Shown here one piece after another: positions 34,559-54,079 of a DNA stretch of 64,000 nucleotides. Source of the DNA: Antennarius striatus (taxonomy: Eukaryota; Chordata; Actinopteri; Lophiiformes; Antennariidae); NCBI RefSeq assembly GCF_040054535.1, contig NC_090796.1, forward strand, positions 14,845,501-14,909,500. The letters run 5' to 3'. The notes under the pieces were generated by a model. The model was not told where the DNA came from. It did not search any database and was given only the letters and a program-made list of their open reading frames with translations. The position numbers and the translations under genes are program-made. Each line of letters begins with the position of its first letter. The stretch's first letter is position 1.

Positions 34559-35542
34559 GAGGCACTTGACACAAGCTATGGAATATTACAAATATAATAC
34601 GACAGATTTAAGGTATTATTCACATTCTTGCATCTGTAAACATGATAGTACATTCAAGACAGTTAATTCACATTTTACAGCCGCCCCCCCACCCGCTGGA
34701 GAGACCTTGCTGGGAAGGGGAAACGGAACATGACTGCTGTACAAAAACGGTGGAGTATCCTGATTTGATGAATATAGTGCGTTCGGACACACTTCTGCTT
34801 GCTTTGGCTTCACTCTCTAGGATGCAGGTTTTCATGTCCTAACTGGATGGGTTTCACATGTGTTAGTACATGCTTGTGGTAAAACATGAGGAGAAAAACT
34901 CGACAGGTGGGTGGCGGTGGCGGTGGATAAGGCTGCTGGGCTCGCCGCTCACCGACTGACGGAGAAAGAGCTCCAATGCTACAGATCGAGTGTCGAAAGC
35001 TTCTCCCCAATGCTGTCCTCTGGCAAAATGGAGAGAGGGTGGGGGGGGGGGGGGGCGTCGCTAAACCAAGCATCAACACCAACAGCTGGTGCTCATGTCT
35101 GTGAGGGTGGGGGTCAGTAAGGCTGTAGTAAAAGGAACACTCCACCCAAACCCCGGAGCATCACATGCTTCTAATGGGTTCGTCCAAACGCTATAAAACA
35201 TCATGACGCAGCAGTAAGACCGAAAGGTCAGAGGTTAAAAGAACCTGAGGAGGAGTTTTTACTAGAAAACATACATTTTACTCACTCTGGGTTTTTTCAT
35301 AGGCAGAATTAGAGTCCTGGTTGCAACTGACAGGGTGGGTGTATGGAGAGGAGGAGGAAGAGGAGGAAGAGGCTCAACAGCCGGGATACGAGCCTGCAGT
35401 CCATATCCCTCAAGAACAAACATGTGATGCTTGGTGTAGCGGACGCCAGCGGCAATGTGCAGGGCGGCGGTCCTGATGCGACAACAAAGTCTCCTCGTTC
35501 AGACACACGTTTAAAAAGAACACTTTAACACCCAGGTGAACG

Positions 35543-44081
<8,539 letters not shown>

Positions 44082-44920
44082 GATGTCTGGTGTTCCTGTG
44101 ATGCTGTCAGACCCGGTGCTGCTGTCGCCTGTGAGCCCTGTGTCGTGTGGGGATTCTTCGGGGGAAATGCAATGATAGACACTGATGATGCCTTCAGGTG
44201 TTCTTCATAAGGTCCTAATTTTGAGACTTAGAGAGAGTGAAAACGCTGTTAGATTCTAATTCATCGCATTAAACTGGAAGTTATAAATGTTTTTTGCTGT
44301 AAAATATTTATTATGTCGTTAAAAATTCAACTATGAAAATGCACAATATAATTTAAAAGCGTGTTATTTTTTTATAAGTACGTTCTGGCACAACTTTAAA
44401 AATTTCCTATTTTCAGTGAAGGTAGCATTGATAAGTGAAAGGCGTATCAGCCAATCACAGCGCAGTGTGAGCATCATGCAAACAGTGTGACGCAGTTACG
44501 GAAATGAACCAGCAGAGGGCGACATGGCTTCACCAAATTAATCAAGTTTAAACGTTAATTTGAGTTAATTTCAAGCCTATAATTACAATAGATTCTTTAT
44601 ATTTACTTTAATTAAAGTAAATATGAGAGTTTTACTGTTAAATTGAGCAGTTGCGGGGTAAAAAGTCGTTAAGAATGCTATTATGAGCCGTGTTCTCACT
44701 CAAAACTGACGTCACGTAATTCTATTTATTTATAATGAGGCGTGTTTAGCTTTAGAAATGACGCTTCGTTCGCTTGCATTCGCACTTAGCCGCGAACTTG
44801 ACCGGGCTAGCGTTGATGTAAACAGCGACACTCACTTCCTGAGTTTAGGGAAGGGGCTTGGTCTCGTGCCCGCGCCGCGGGAACGCGCATCAAATTAGCA
44901 TCGATGAAGTTTGTGCGAAC
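44082..44920. promoter_or_regulatory. Divergent promoter region between rgs9 and gna13
   Basis: 839 bases separate the rgs9 start codon (minus strand) from the gna13 start codon (plus strand), so both promoters and both 5' UTRs must fit here unless there are distant non-coding exons. The gna13 side is richer in CG and GC, while the middle is AT-rich. No convincing TATA box was identified, and transcription start sites cannot be placed from sequence alone. Confidence 0.6.
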
Positions 44921-46397
44921 ATGGCGGATTTCCTGCCGACCAGATCCGTGTTAAAAGTTTGCCTGCCCGTCTGCCTGCTGAACGGCGGCGAGGTGGAACA
45001 GATACGAAAGTCCAAGGAGATCGACAGATGTCTCTCCCGGGAGAAAACGTACGTGAAGCGGCTGGTGAAGATCCTGCTGCTCGGCGCTGGCGAGAGCGGC
45101 AAGTCGACTTTCCTCAAACAAATGCGGATCATCCACGGCCAGGACTTCGACCAGCAAGCCCGGGAGGAGTTCAGGGCCACCATCTACAGCAACGTGATTA
45201 AAGGTAGCCCCCACTTATTCAGTGGTACTTTTATTTTTTGGTGTGGGGGGGGGGGGTAGATTAGCCGCGGCGGCTAACGTGGACGGGGAAAGTTTCCACA
45301 TCTGGGCTGGGTGAGAGGACACATAAACAGTCTCCATCTGCTGTCGGCACACCCATGTCAGCCGGGGGGGGGGGGGGCACGGAACATCCCTTAAGTGTCC
45401 CCCCCCCCCAAAAAAAACCTACTCGACATTAAAAGCCGGCGTGGAAATGAGCAAACCGACCGTTTGGGACGGTTTTCCACGCAAATAGCCGAAGGCGAAC
45501 ACAAGTGGGTGGATGGGGGGGTATGGGGGGGTCCAGCTCCACAACTGTCTGCACATGTTTGGGGACAGTTTGGTGTGGATCCCCTCGCTTTTATAGTTTA
45601 TTCCTCAGGAAGGAATTATGGGATGTTTCAAGTCAAAGTCGAGTTTATTGTCAAGTGTACCGTATGTACACGACATAGAACACAGATGAAATTGTAGTAC
45701 AACAGGCAGTACAACAGGCAGTACAATATAGGCAGTACAACAGGCAGTACAACAGGCAGTACAACAGGCAGTACAATATAGGCAGTACAACAGGCAGTAC
45801 AATATAGGCAGAACAACAGGCAGTACAATATAGGCAGAACAACAGGCAGCACAATATAGGCAGAACAACAGGCAGCACAATATAGGCAGTACAACACAAA
45901 GTATAAGACGAGCACAAAGTGATGGTAAACATGTATACTGTACTCTCTGATCCCGTAGGGGAAGTGACGTGTGCGCCGTCCCTTGAGTTTCTTTTTAACA
46001 TGTTTGTGTTTTAAACCCTGTCTTGTTGATTCTTGGTTCATGAAGTCCACATGTGCCCCCGCCCGCCCCAATCCTATCCCCCTCCCGGGTTAGAAGACGC
46101 CATCACCGCCGCCGCCGGGCCTCCGTTGACCTCACTCTTCTCACTTCCTGTCCAGGTGTGCGTGTGTTGGTGGATGCCAGGGAGAAGCTGCGCATCCCCT
46201 GGGGTGACCCTAGCAACCAGCGCCATGGCGACAGCCTGATGGCGTTCGACACCCGCTCGGCCAAGATGGTCAACGGGCAGCTGGAGAAGTCCATCTTCCT
46301 GCAGTACCTGCAGGCCATCAAGGCGCTGTGGGCAGATTCGGGCATCCAGAACGCCTATGACCGCCGCAGGGAGTTCCAGCTGGTGGGTGGATGTGAT

Positions 46398-46450
<53 letters not shown>

Positions 46451-46962
46451 CTGCTGACGTGACTTTGAGTTAAACTGATTTATTCTTTAATTCACGATTC
46501 CACCCCTCCCTCGCTCTTCTGTGTGGTCAGACATGTGATTGAGTCAACTTCCTGTTTACACCTCCCGCCGCTGTCGCTGGCGCCTCACGCACGTTTTTAA
46601 CACGCTGACGTTCGTTGCTGGGGGGTTAGCAGCTGTGACCCGGGCGGCGTCCACACGGGGACGGTTCTGTGTTCTCATTTCAACCTGGTTTCACTTTCAC
46701 AACCCGCTGGGATTGGTAGAAAACGCCGCCGTCTCGTATTTGTTTAATTCCACATGAACTCTGGTCATGTGATCAGGGGACGCAAGTTGTTTTCAGCATC
46801 GACACATTAGAACGTTCCCGTCGGTTGCGTAACGGGTCGCCCCCTTCTCAATGGCGTGTTGTTGGCGTGTTGGTTGGACAGAAAGGGGAATAAGAGTGAT
46901 CGGAGCTGGAATGTTGATCTGGAGTTAAACAGCTTTATGCTCACAAACATTCACACCTCCAG

Positions 46963-46993
<31 letters not shown>

Positions 46994-48379
46994 GGCCGCG
47001 GCCCGTGTTATTATTGTAGACATTAGTTCGTGAAAACAATTAAAGGACGTTTTCAGGTCGTTCTGTTCAGTTATAAAGAAAAAAAATTCAAATAAACTGT
47101 CCTCTGAAGTTTGAACCTGTAAAGAAATGTTTGAATAATCAAACTCTGATTCCAGTTCAGTTCCGGTTCTTTCCTGGGCCAGGTCGAAACAGGTCTCAGT
47201 GCTGATTTGAGAGGAGAACAGGTGTTACTGACCACTGATGATGTCACTGTCATGACCGGTTCAGACCGGTTCTGTGGAGTCTGGGTGAAAAGGTTCTGGG
47301 AGGCGTTTCTGTCTGAGGGACAGTGAGGCCCAAACCCACTGGTTAGGACAGGTGAAGGTGGTCATACGTGTCGGTGCTGCTTTCCTGTGGTTAGGGTGTT
47401 TTCAAAGTGAAGCCGCCGCTGGTGCATCATGGGCCGGGGGCTGAAGAACCGTCCAAACCGCATGGCACAACTCGGGAGCCAATCAGAGTCTTGTATCGTG
47501 GTGCGTCAGAGTTCCATATTTTACCAGGAGAATAACGAGATGCAGGGCGACACGCATGAGAACACGCATGAGGACACACTTGAGAACACGCATGAGAACA
47601 GGAATGAGAATACGCATGAGAACGTGTGAGAACAGAAATTAGAACACGCATGAAAACACGCATGAGAACAGGAATGAGAAGACGCATGAGAACATGTGTG
47701 AGAACAGGAATGAGAATACGCATGAGAACCCACGTGAGAACAGGAATGAGAACACGCATGAAAACACGAATGAGAACACGCATGAGAACATGTGTGAGAA
47801 CAGGAATGAGAATACGCATGAGAACCCATGTGAGAACAGGAATGAGAACACGCATGAGAACGTGTGAGAACAGGAATGAGAACACGCATGAAAACACGCA
47901 TGAGAACAGGAATGAGAACACGCATGAGAACATGCGTGAGTAGAGGAATGGGAACACGCATGAGAACACGCATGAGAAGAGGAATGGGAACCCGCATGAG
48001 GACACACATGAGAACATGCTTGATCACGCATGAGAACACGCATGAGAACATGTGACCGTCCAGCTGGAAGGATCAGTTTACAAGGATCCTCGGCTCTAGT
48101 GCAAAGTTCACACTCAGCATTAAGTCAGTCGTAAAGGCCTGGCGGCTCCTCTCCGGGGGGGGTGGTCCTTATAGGAGCAGCGTGTCCACCGCCGCGGACG
48201 TCTACCGTGTTCCGTGTTCCGGCGTCGGAACGCCGACACGCTTCAGATCAGAGTTCAAACCGGGAAGAACCGCAGGAGTCATCAGAGTCTCTGACGAACA
48301 GAACCGGCTCAGAGTGACGGCTGCTCGTGTTTCGCTTCTCGTTTTTATTATCTGACTGACTATTTTTGACTATTTCAAA

Positions 48380-48437
<58 letters not shown>

Positions 48438-48586
48438 TCCAACCCCCACCCCTCCAAAACCATATTTGAGCTCCTCTGTTAGAACCGTGGTCAGTTCAGC
48501 AACGCAGAAAAGTAGCTCGTCTTTCTTCGGCCATAGCGCCGCGCTAGTCCACCCCTCCCTTGTGTAATCTTAGCCTTGTACGCATG

Positions 48587-48632
<46 letters not shown>

Positions 48633-49095
48633 GATGCAGGTTTTTCAGGTCAGGTTAGTTTTTTAAAACATCAAAAGGTGAGAGCAGAAGCTTACAGTGA
48701 AGGGAAGTGGATGGTTCATGGGGCTCGACTCAAACACAACCTGACAGGCGACAGTTTTACTCACAACGTTGTTGGTTTGTTGTTGTTTTGTTGTTACTTT
48801 TGTTGTTGGAAGGTTTTCTATCTTTAATGCAAAGTCCATGTAAAATAAAGCCTTAAAGAAGACGTGGAGAGTTTGGGTAGAGACGGCATAGTTAGGAAAA
48901 TGTTTTTTGCTGTTTGGAGTCAGTTTCTATTTAATGACAAGAGCAGGACACACACACGCACGCACACACACAAACACACACACACACACACAGAGGGAGA
49001 TAAAGGAATGCATCTCAGTTTTGGCAGCCTCATGTCTGGACTTGCACTAATTGCGCATGAACATTTTCAGAGCAGTCTAGAAAGAACTCCCCTAA

Positions 49096-49154
<59 letters not shown>

Positions 49155-50937
49155 TGTAGCCGCCCTTCTGTATACATTAGAGACACACTTACAAACATGA
49201 GTACTGCATCCTGCTTCAGCTGCTCCACAGTTTTGGATGGGAAAACAAACAGATTAACTGTGTGTTTATGTGCACTTGTGTGTGTGTGCGTGCACGTGTG
49301 TGTGTGTGCGTGCACGTGTATGTGTGTGTATTTCTTTCTGTTTCTGATGTGTGGGGCAGCGTTAACAGAAATGCCCTCTCTGTCCCTTCACAGGGTGAGT
49401 CAGTGAAGTATTTCTTGGATAATCTGGATAAGCTCGGCGAGCCGGTAAGTTCTTTTTCCCTGCGCCGGTCGTTCCGATCACGCGTGTGCGTTCACACCGT
49501 TAACGTTAGCAGATGTACGCCAGTGGCCGCGTGAAAGATGGTCACCTCAGACCTGCAGCACTCCTCCTCATCACAGAAGGCTGGAAGGTTCAGAGGGCGA
49601 GGCCTTCCACGGAGGCGGGGCTCTACCAGGAGGCGGGGCTTTATTAGCATTTACATCTAGAATTTAAGTCTTTTTTAGTTATGGAGTCATAGCAGTACTT
49701 GTAGTACTCGTAATGATAACTGTAGTATTAGTAATAGTATAATGTAATATTTAAAGCCCCATTTACACACAGTCACAGAAATGAAAGAGTCAGTATATAT
49801 TTAAGAGAACTGAACATCAGTGAGAGGGCGGGGCCTTCAGAGGGCGGGGCCTTCAGAGGGCGGGGCCCTAGATGATGATGACCTTAACTAGTTCCAGTCC
49901 TTCATCCTTTGCTCCGATTACAATCTAAAACAGACGAAATCTGTGTGAAACAATAAAATGAGTAATAAATCTGAATTTCTCTTTGCTTTAATCCTGATGG
50001 TTTGTACTTCCTGTTGTGGGGTGTTAGCTTAGACGCTAGCTGCAGGAGGGATCTCCTCAGCTCAGTTTTCATTCATCTTCCAGACGCTCATTCTGTCTCC
50101 CTCTCTCCCCCCCCCTCTCTCAGAGCTACCTCCCCTCCCAACAGGACATCCTACTGGCCCGTAAACCCACCAAGGGCATCCATGAGTACGACTTTGAGAT
50201 CAAGAACGTTCCCTTCAAGATGGTGGACGTGGGGGGGCAGCGGTCGGAGAGGAGGCGCTGGTTCGAGTGCTTCGACTCGGTCACCTCCATCCTCTTCCTT
50301 GTCTCCTCCTCCGAATACGATCAGGTGAACACTTCGCACTTCCTCCCTCCACACGAGCTGGATCTTGATAGGCTGATAAGTAACACACGAGTGTTTGGTC
50401 TATAGCAGGTAGTGTTTGGTTAGTCTTTGTTGTGTCTATTTGGTGGATGGAGTCGTTACGGTTTATCTCACAGCCTATATAGAGGACTACTTACCAGCGC
50501 TGTAACAATCCTAATCTTAGTCCTATGCTGATGTGGTCCTTAATCCCTCTCCGTATCTTCAACAGGTGCTGATGGAGGACAGGCAGACCAACCGGCTTCG
50601 TGAATCACTCAACATCTTCGAGACCATCGTCAACAACCGCGTCTTTGTCAACGTCTCCATCATCCTCTTCCTGAACAAGACGGACCTGCTGGAGGAGAAG
50701 GTGAAGAGCGTGGCGCTCAAGGACTACTTTCCCGAATACACCGGGCCGGAGCACAGCCTGCCAGATGTCCAGGCATTCATGGTGGAGTGTTTCAGGGCCA
50801 AACGGAGGGATGCTACCCAGAAGCCCCTGTACCACCACTTCACCACAGCCATTAACACAGAGAACATCCGGCTGGTGTTCCGGGACGTCAAAGACACCAT
50901 CCTCCACGACAACCTCAAACAGCTGATGCTCCAATGA
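44921..50937 (+). CDS. gna13: Guanine nucleotide-binding protein subunit alpha-13 (five coding exons)
   Basis: G12/13-class alpha subunit that links receptors to RhoGEFs and Rho at the plasma membrane. Exons: 44921-45203, 46156-46382, 49394-49444, 50124-50324, 50566-50937. Phases agree and give 377 residues, the same as human. Visible parts: cysteines 14 and 18 (palmitoylation sites in the mammalian protein), P-loop GAGESGKS at 55-62, catalytic arginine 200 in LARKP, switch II DVGGQ at 222-226 with catalytic glutamine 226, guanine-specificity motif NKTD at 291-294, and the receptor-contacting end [18 protein letters not shown]12 was considered; [20 protein letters not shown] and the C-terminus decide for GNA13. 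It is head-to-head with rgs9. Mammalian GNA13, as I recall, has four coding exons, so the 241-bp intron at 50325-50565 may be extra. Confidence 0.97.
45640..45900. repeat. Dispersed-repeat start followed by a 10-16 bp tandem array in gna13 intron 1
   Basis: GTTTATTGTCAAGTGTACCG and TATGTACACGACAT resemble the start of a common fish dispersed repeat. From about 45693 to 45895 the units ACAACAGGCAGT and ACAATATAGGCAGT alternate about 14 times. Cysteine/leucine-rich frames on the minus strand here are repeat artefacts. Confidence 0.75.
46398..46447. repeat. (CA)n microsatellite next to a gna13 donor
   Basis: About 50 bases of CA in the sense strand of gna13 starting about 15 bases after the donor of the exon ending at 46382. 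Confidence 0.95.
47540..48052. repeat. 12-bp minisatellite (GAGAACACGCAT-like) in gna13 intron 2
   Basis: About 40 units of 12 bases: GAGAACACGCAT, GAGAACAGGAAT, GAGAATACGCAT and GAGAACATGTGT. Higher-order alternation of ACACGCAT and ACAGGAAT types is visible. Because 12 is a multiple of 3, all frames look like periodic proteins (NENTHE, TRMRTGM or SCVFSFLF types); these are artefacts. Confidence 0.9.
48386..49151. repeat. Cluster of four (CA)n microsatellites in gna13 intron 2
   Basis: CA tracts at about 48386-48434, 48592-48630, 48951-48990 and 49099-49151. All are CA in the sense strand of gna13. Confidence 0.9.
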
Positions 50938-52700
50938 CCCCCGTCGACCTGTGAACGTAGAGGACCTGAATAGGGTGCGCCACCCCCTGGCTCCTGAAGA
51001 GGACTTGGGAGAGACCGGCCTCAGAAGAATCCGATATGGATGTCCGCATTCTTCAGACGTTTTATGTTAGTTTTTGTGCTCTCCTCTTTGATGAGTTGTC
51101 CTTCTTGCTAGTTGAGGGTTTGGTAGGGAACGAGTGAGGATGGACTGTGTGGTTATAAAGAAAGACAAGCAGGAAGTGTGGATGCCGGGTTTCCGAACAT
51201 CTACTCTCTCTGGTCTTGTCTCGGGACTCTCTCCTCCGGGGACTCGAGCTTTTCGACTCACAAGGTGTCTCTTCTAGCGCAACTTCCAGTTCCTGGCTGT
51301 GGAAATATCTGCATAGTGAAAGAGCAACTCCGTTGAAACAACGCCTAGCAGAGTGGAGCAGTCAGATGATCCATGCAAGGGTTCGATCATCAATAATCAC
51401 TCCAGTGTTTGCGGGGTGTTTGTCCGTTCGCTGATCGCGTGGAGGCAGCCCGATTCTCGTCTTCTTTCCTCTCATTTTGCACCACCACTTTGTTTTTAGA
51501 TCAGCAGGTAGGAAGTGTCGGCACTGAGCCAGTTCTGCCGGGACGAGGTCCAGTAGAAGATTTGATGTGGGAGAAGGGCTACAGCGCTGGCACCTTGTGT
51601 GTGGAAAAATACTAGAAAGGCCACAACCGCAAGTCTAAGCCTTCCATAGAACGTCTTAGGGAGACCTGATCACTGTTTGAATCCTACATTCGTACCTGTG
51701 TCTATACAATTAAAGCCAATCTTAGCTGCCTTAAGTTACATAATTATGATGCAAGTTTTTCCTGCAGGTTGGTTTTCGTTATGAGGGCAGAATTCCCTTC
51801 TTTTTTTTTTTGAGCCAGCAAGTGAGCATGCAGTTTTTGGTTTTCTCAGGGTTGACTCAAAACCGGCGTTAATGTTGATGTCATGGTTAGTGAACTAACT
51901 TAACTATCTAATCTTGATCCAGGCGGTAAAGCGGGGACAGCCCTTAGTATAGTTAGTCCAGTGGTGTCTGGTCCCGTCTTGTCCTGGCTTTGACCCCTGA
52001 CCTTTGATCCAGACCCTGTGTTCATCTGATTAGATGCCTCATAAAGGGACAGACTTCCCCCCGTTTGCCCAAGTGATGAATGTCTGTTTATAGATGTACA
52101 GAGATTAATCCGAATATACTGTAACCCACATTGTTAGGATGATATGTAACCTGTCATGTGAGAATTTCTGTCTTGGCACTGAGTTCTTATGCGATCTTTT
52201 GCAGTTTCCTGTCTAAAGTACATTTTGAATTTGTAGGAAATAATATAGAGAACAGCTGAGAGTGGAAAGCTCCTTCAGTAACTGTAGTGTTGAGGGCCCG
52301 TCTTTTGTCAGGGGACTCCTTCCAGGCCCGGTTAAAGTCCATTTCTGCCAGATCACCCCACGCTTGTTTGGGACCGTTCAAGTGGACCGTTTGTATTTTT
52401 TTTTCTCTCCAACAATCAATCTGTGAGTTAGGTTTTTGCCTTCAGTTTCCTGCTTTATCCCTGCGTGTACATACTGTAATCTGTTGCCGTGTAAATAATA
52501 TTCAGGTTTATCTCCATATTTGTTAATGGTTGTAGAAATTGAGTATTTTCCACTCTGAACGTTTTTCAGATCACTGCTTTTTCCAATGAAGATTACTTTT
52601 TGATGTAGATGTTTTTTGTGTAATTTTTCCAGCATCTTTTTGAAATTAATTCCTGTGCCAAGTCTCATGCCACTTTAACCCAATAAAATACACTTTTCTA
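50938..52700 (+). other. gna13: gna13 3' UTR
   Basis: No other gene is seen, and an AATAAA at 52682-52687 is followed by GT/T-rich sequence, so a 3' UTR of about 1.76 kb is likely. Mammalian GNA13 also has a long 3' UTR. Confidence 0.65.
52682..52687 (+). promoter_or_regulatory. gna13: Likely gna13 poly(A) signal
   Basis: AATAAA in CCCAATAAAATACAC, followed within about 25 bases by a GTTTGTTCC T/G-rich element. Confidence 0.6.
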
Positions 52701-53450
52701 ATGAAATGTAGTTTGTTCCATCTTTTTTTACCTGCAACTCTTCTTTTGTTTTGGATTGCAGGGTGTGTTTTTTTAAAGGAACAAATGATTATCATTGAAT
52801 CTTGAAGTGTATCAGGATAAATGTGGGATTAGAAATGTTTTGAAAGTTATAATTTAGAGTTCCTGAGGTTGCTTTGTCTCTTATGTAAAAACTGCTTGTT
52901 TTGGTGATCATAAAACTGGATGGAAGGGTTGTTCCACACAACAAACCTCATTTTGGAGTAGATCCAGATGGGGATGGGTGAGTAGGTTTCACTTTCACTT
53001 CCTTAAATATTGTGACATAGGTTCCATAGGACAGATGCTTTTTTCCTGTTTTAATTCAAATGGCCTCAGGTTATAAATTTAGACTCCTAGTATGCAACAG
53101 AATAATAAAAGATTTATTTTGTGGATATGCTAAGAAAAATCATAAAAAAGCACGTTTCTATTTTGCATTCAAAATATTTTTCAGATATAAAAGGGATATT
53201 CAGATTTTAAAATTTGTTAAATGTATACACACTTCCTTTAGGTGAATCAACGCGTTTTTTTACACAAAGATTTTTTTTTTTTCAGCGACTAAAACAAACC
53301 GTCCCGTGTTTGTGCGCTACTCGCATGAGGAAGAGTGTGAAGGAGGATGTGTGTGTGTTCTACCCCAGGCTCTCACAAAAACCTGTTTCAACTGCTCAAC
53401 GAAAAACCTAACAAATACATCATTCTGACTAAAATCGCGACTAGTGACGT
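52701..53450. other. Intergenic stretch without recognised content
   Basis: AT-rich sequence between the gna13 poly(A) signal and the promoter of the C17orf80-like gene. I see no exon or named repeat in it. Confidence 0.5.
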
Positions 53451-53454
53451 AATC

Positions 53455-53765
53455 AAATCACTTCCGTTCCTTATAGGAAGGACCCGGAAGTCTGGCTGTC
53501 CCTCTTCCGAGCACCGACAAAAACCATCCGAACTTCAACTAGTTTGTCATAAAATAAATTTTGCAAAATTGAATAACTAAAACTGCTGATTTTAAATAAC
53601 TATCTGATGGGAAGTTTTCATGGAAATCATGACTTGCTACGTCTAAACAATTCGGGGTTTGACGCGAAAGCGGAAGTCGGCAGCGGTGAATCATCTCGAC
53701 TTCCACAGCCGAACAGGAAGTGGAGCCGCCACACCCTCCAGAGAGGCGACAACAAGATCAGACAG
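53455..53765 (+). promoter_or_regulatory. Promoter and non-coding first exon of the C17orf80-like gene
   Basis: Several ETS-type motifs cluster here: CACTTCCG near 53458, CCCGGAAGT at about 53483-53491, GCGGAAGT at 53670-53677 and CAGGAAGTG at about 53714-53722. A donor GACAG/GTTTTG ends a likely 5' UTR exon at 53765, joined to an acceptor TTTCACAG at 54067 just before the start codon. ETS (GABP/NRF-2) sites are usual in promoters of nuclear genes for mitochondrial proteins. Confidence 0.45.
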
Positions 53766-54079
53766 GTTTTGGATTAACTGTCTGGAAGCGACCCGTTTGT
53801 TCGCGAACTTCTTTTGAAATGTGTCGTAAATAAGACCGGAAAAAATATTAAGCTAAAGATACATTTCCTATAATTTCATTCATTTACGATCAGGCTTCGG
53901 AGGCGATACCAAAGGGGTCTTTCCGTGCGTAGTTAAAGTCCTCGAATGTCACAACTTTGTCTAATTCAAAGTATAAACACGTGAAACCACAGTGATAAAT
54001 AAATATTACTTGTAGGTATCAGTTGCATGTTAAAGAACATGCTTCACTCTGATTGGCTGTTTCACAGGCGCCTGCTAAT

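Noticed and set aside
45605..46071. Cysteine/leucine-rich minus-strand frames resembling a membrane protein
   Set aside because: Translation of the GGCAGTACAA-type tandem array; no independent evidence.
47427..48055. Long periodic frames on both strands (NENTHE-like and [12 protein letters not shown])
   Set aside because: They are products of the 12-base minisatellite in gna13 intron 2.
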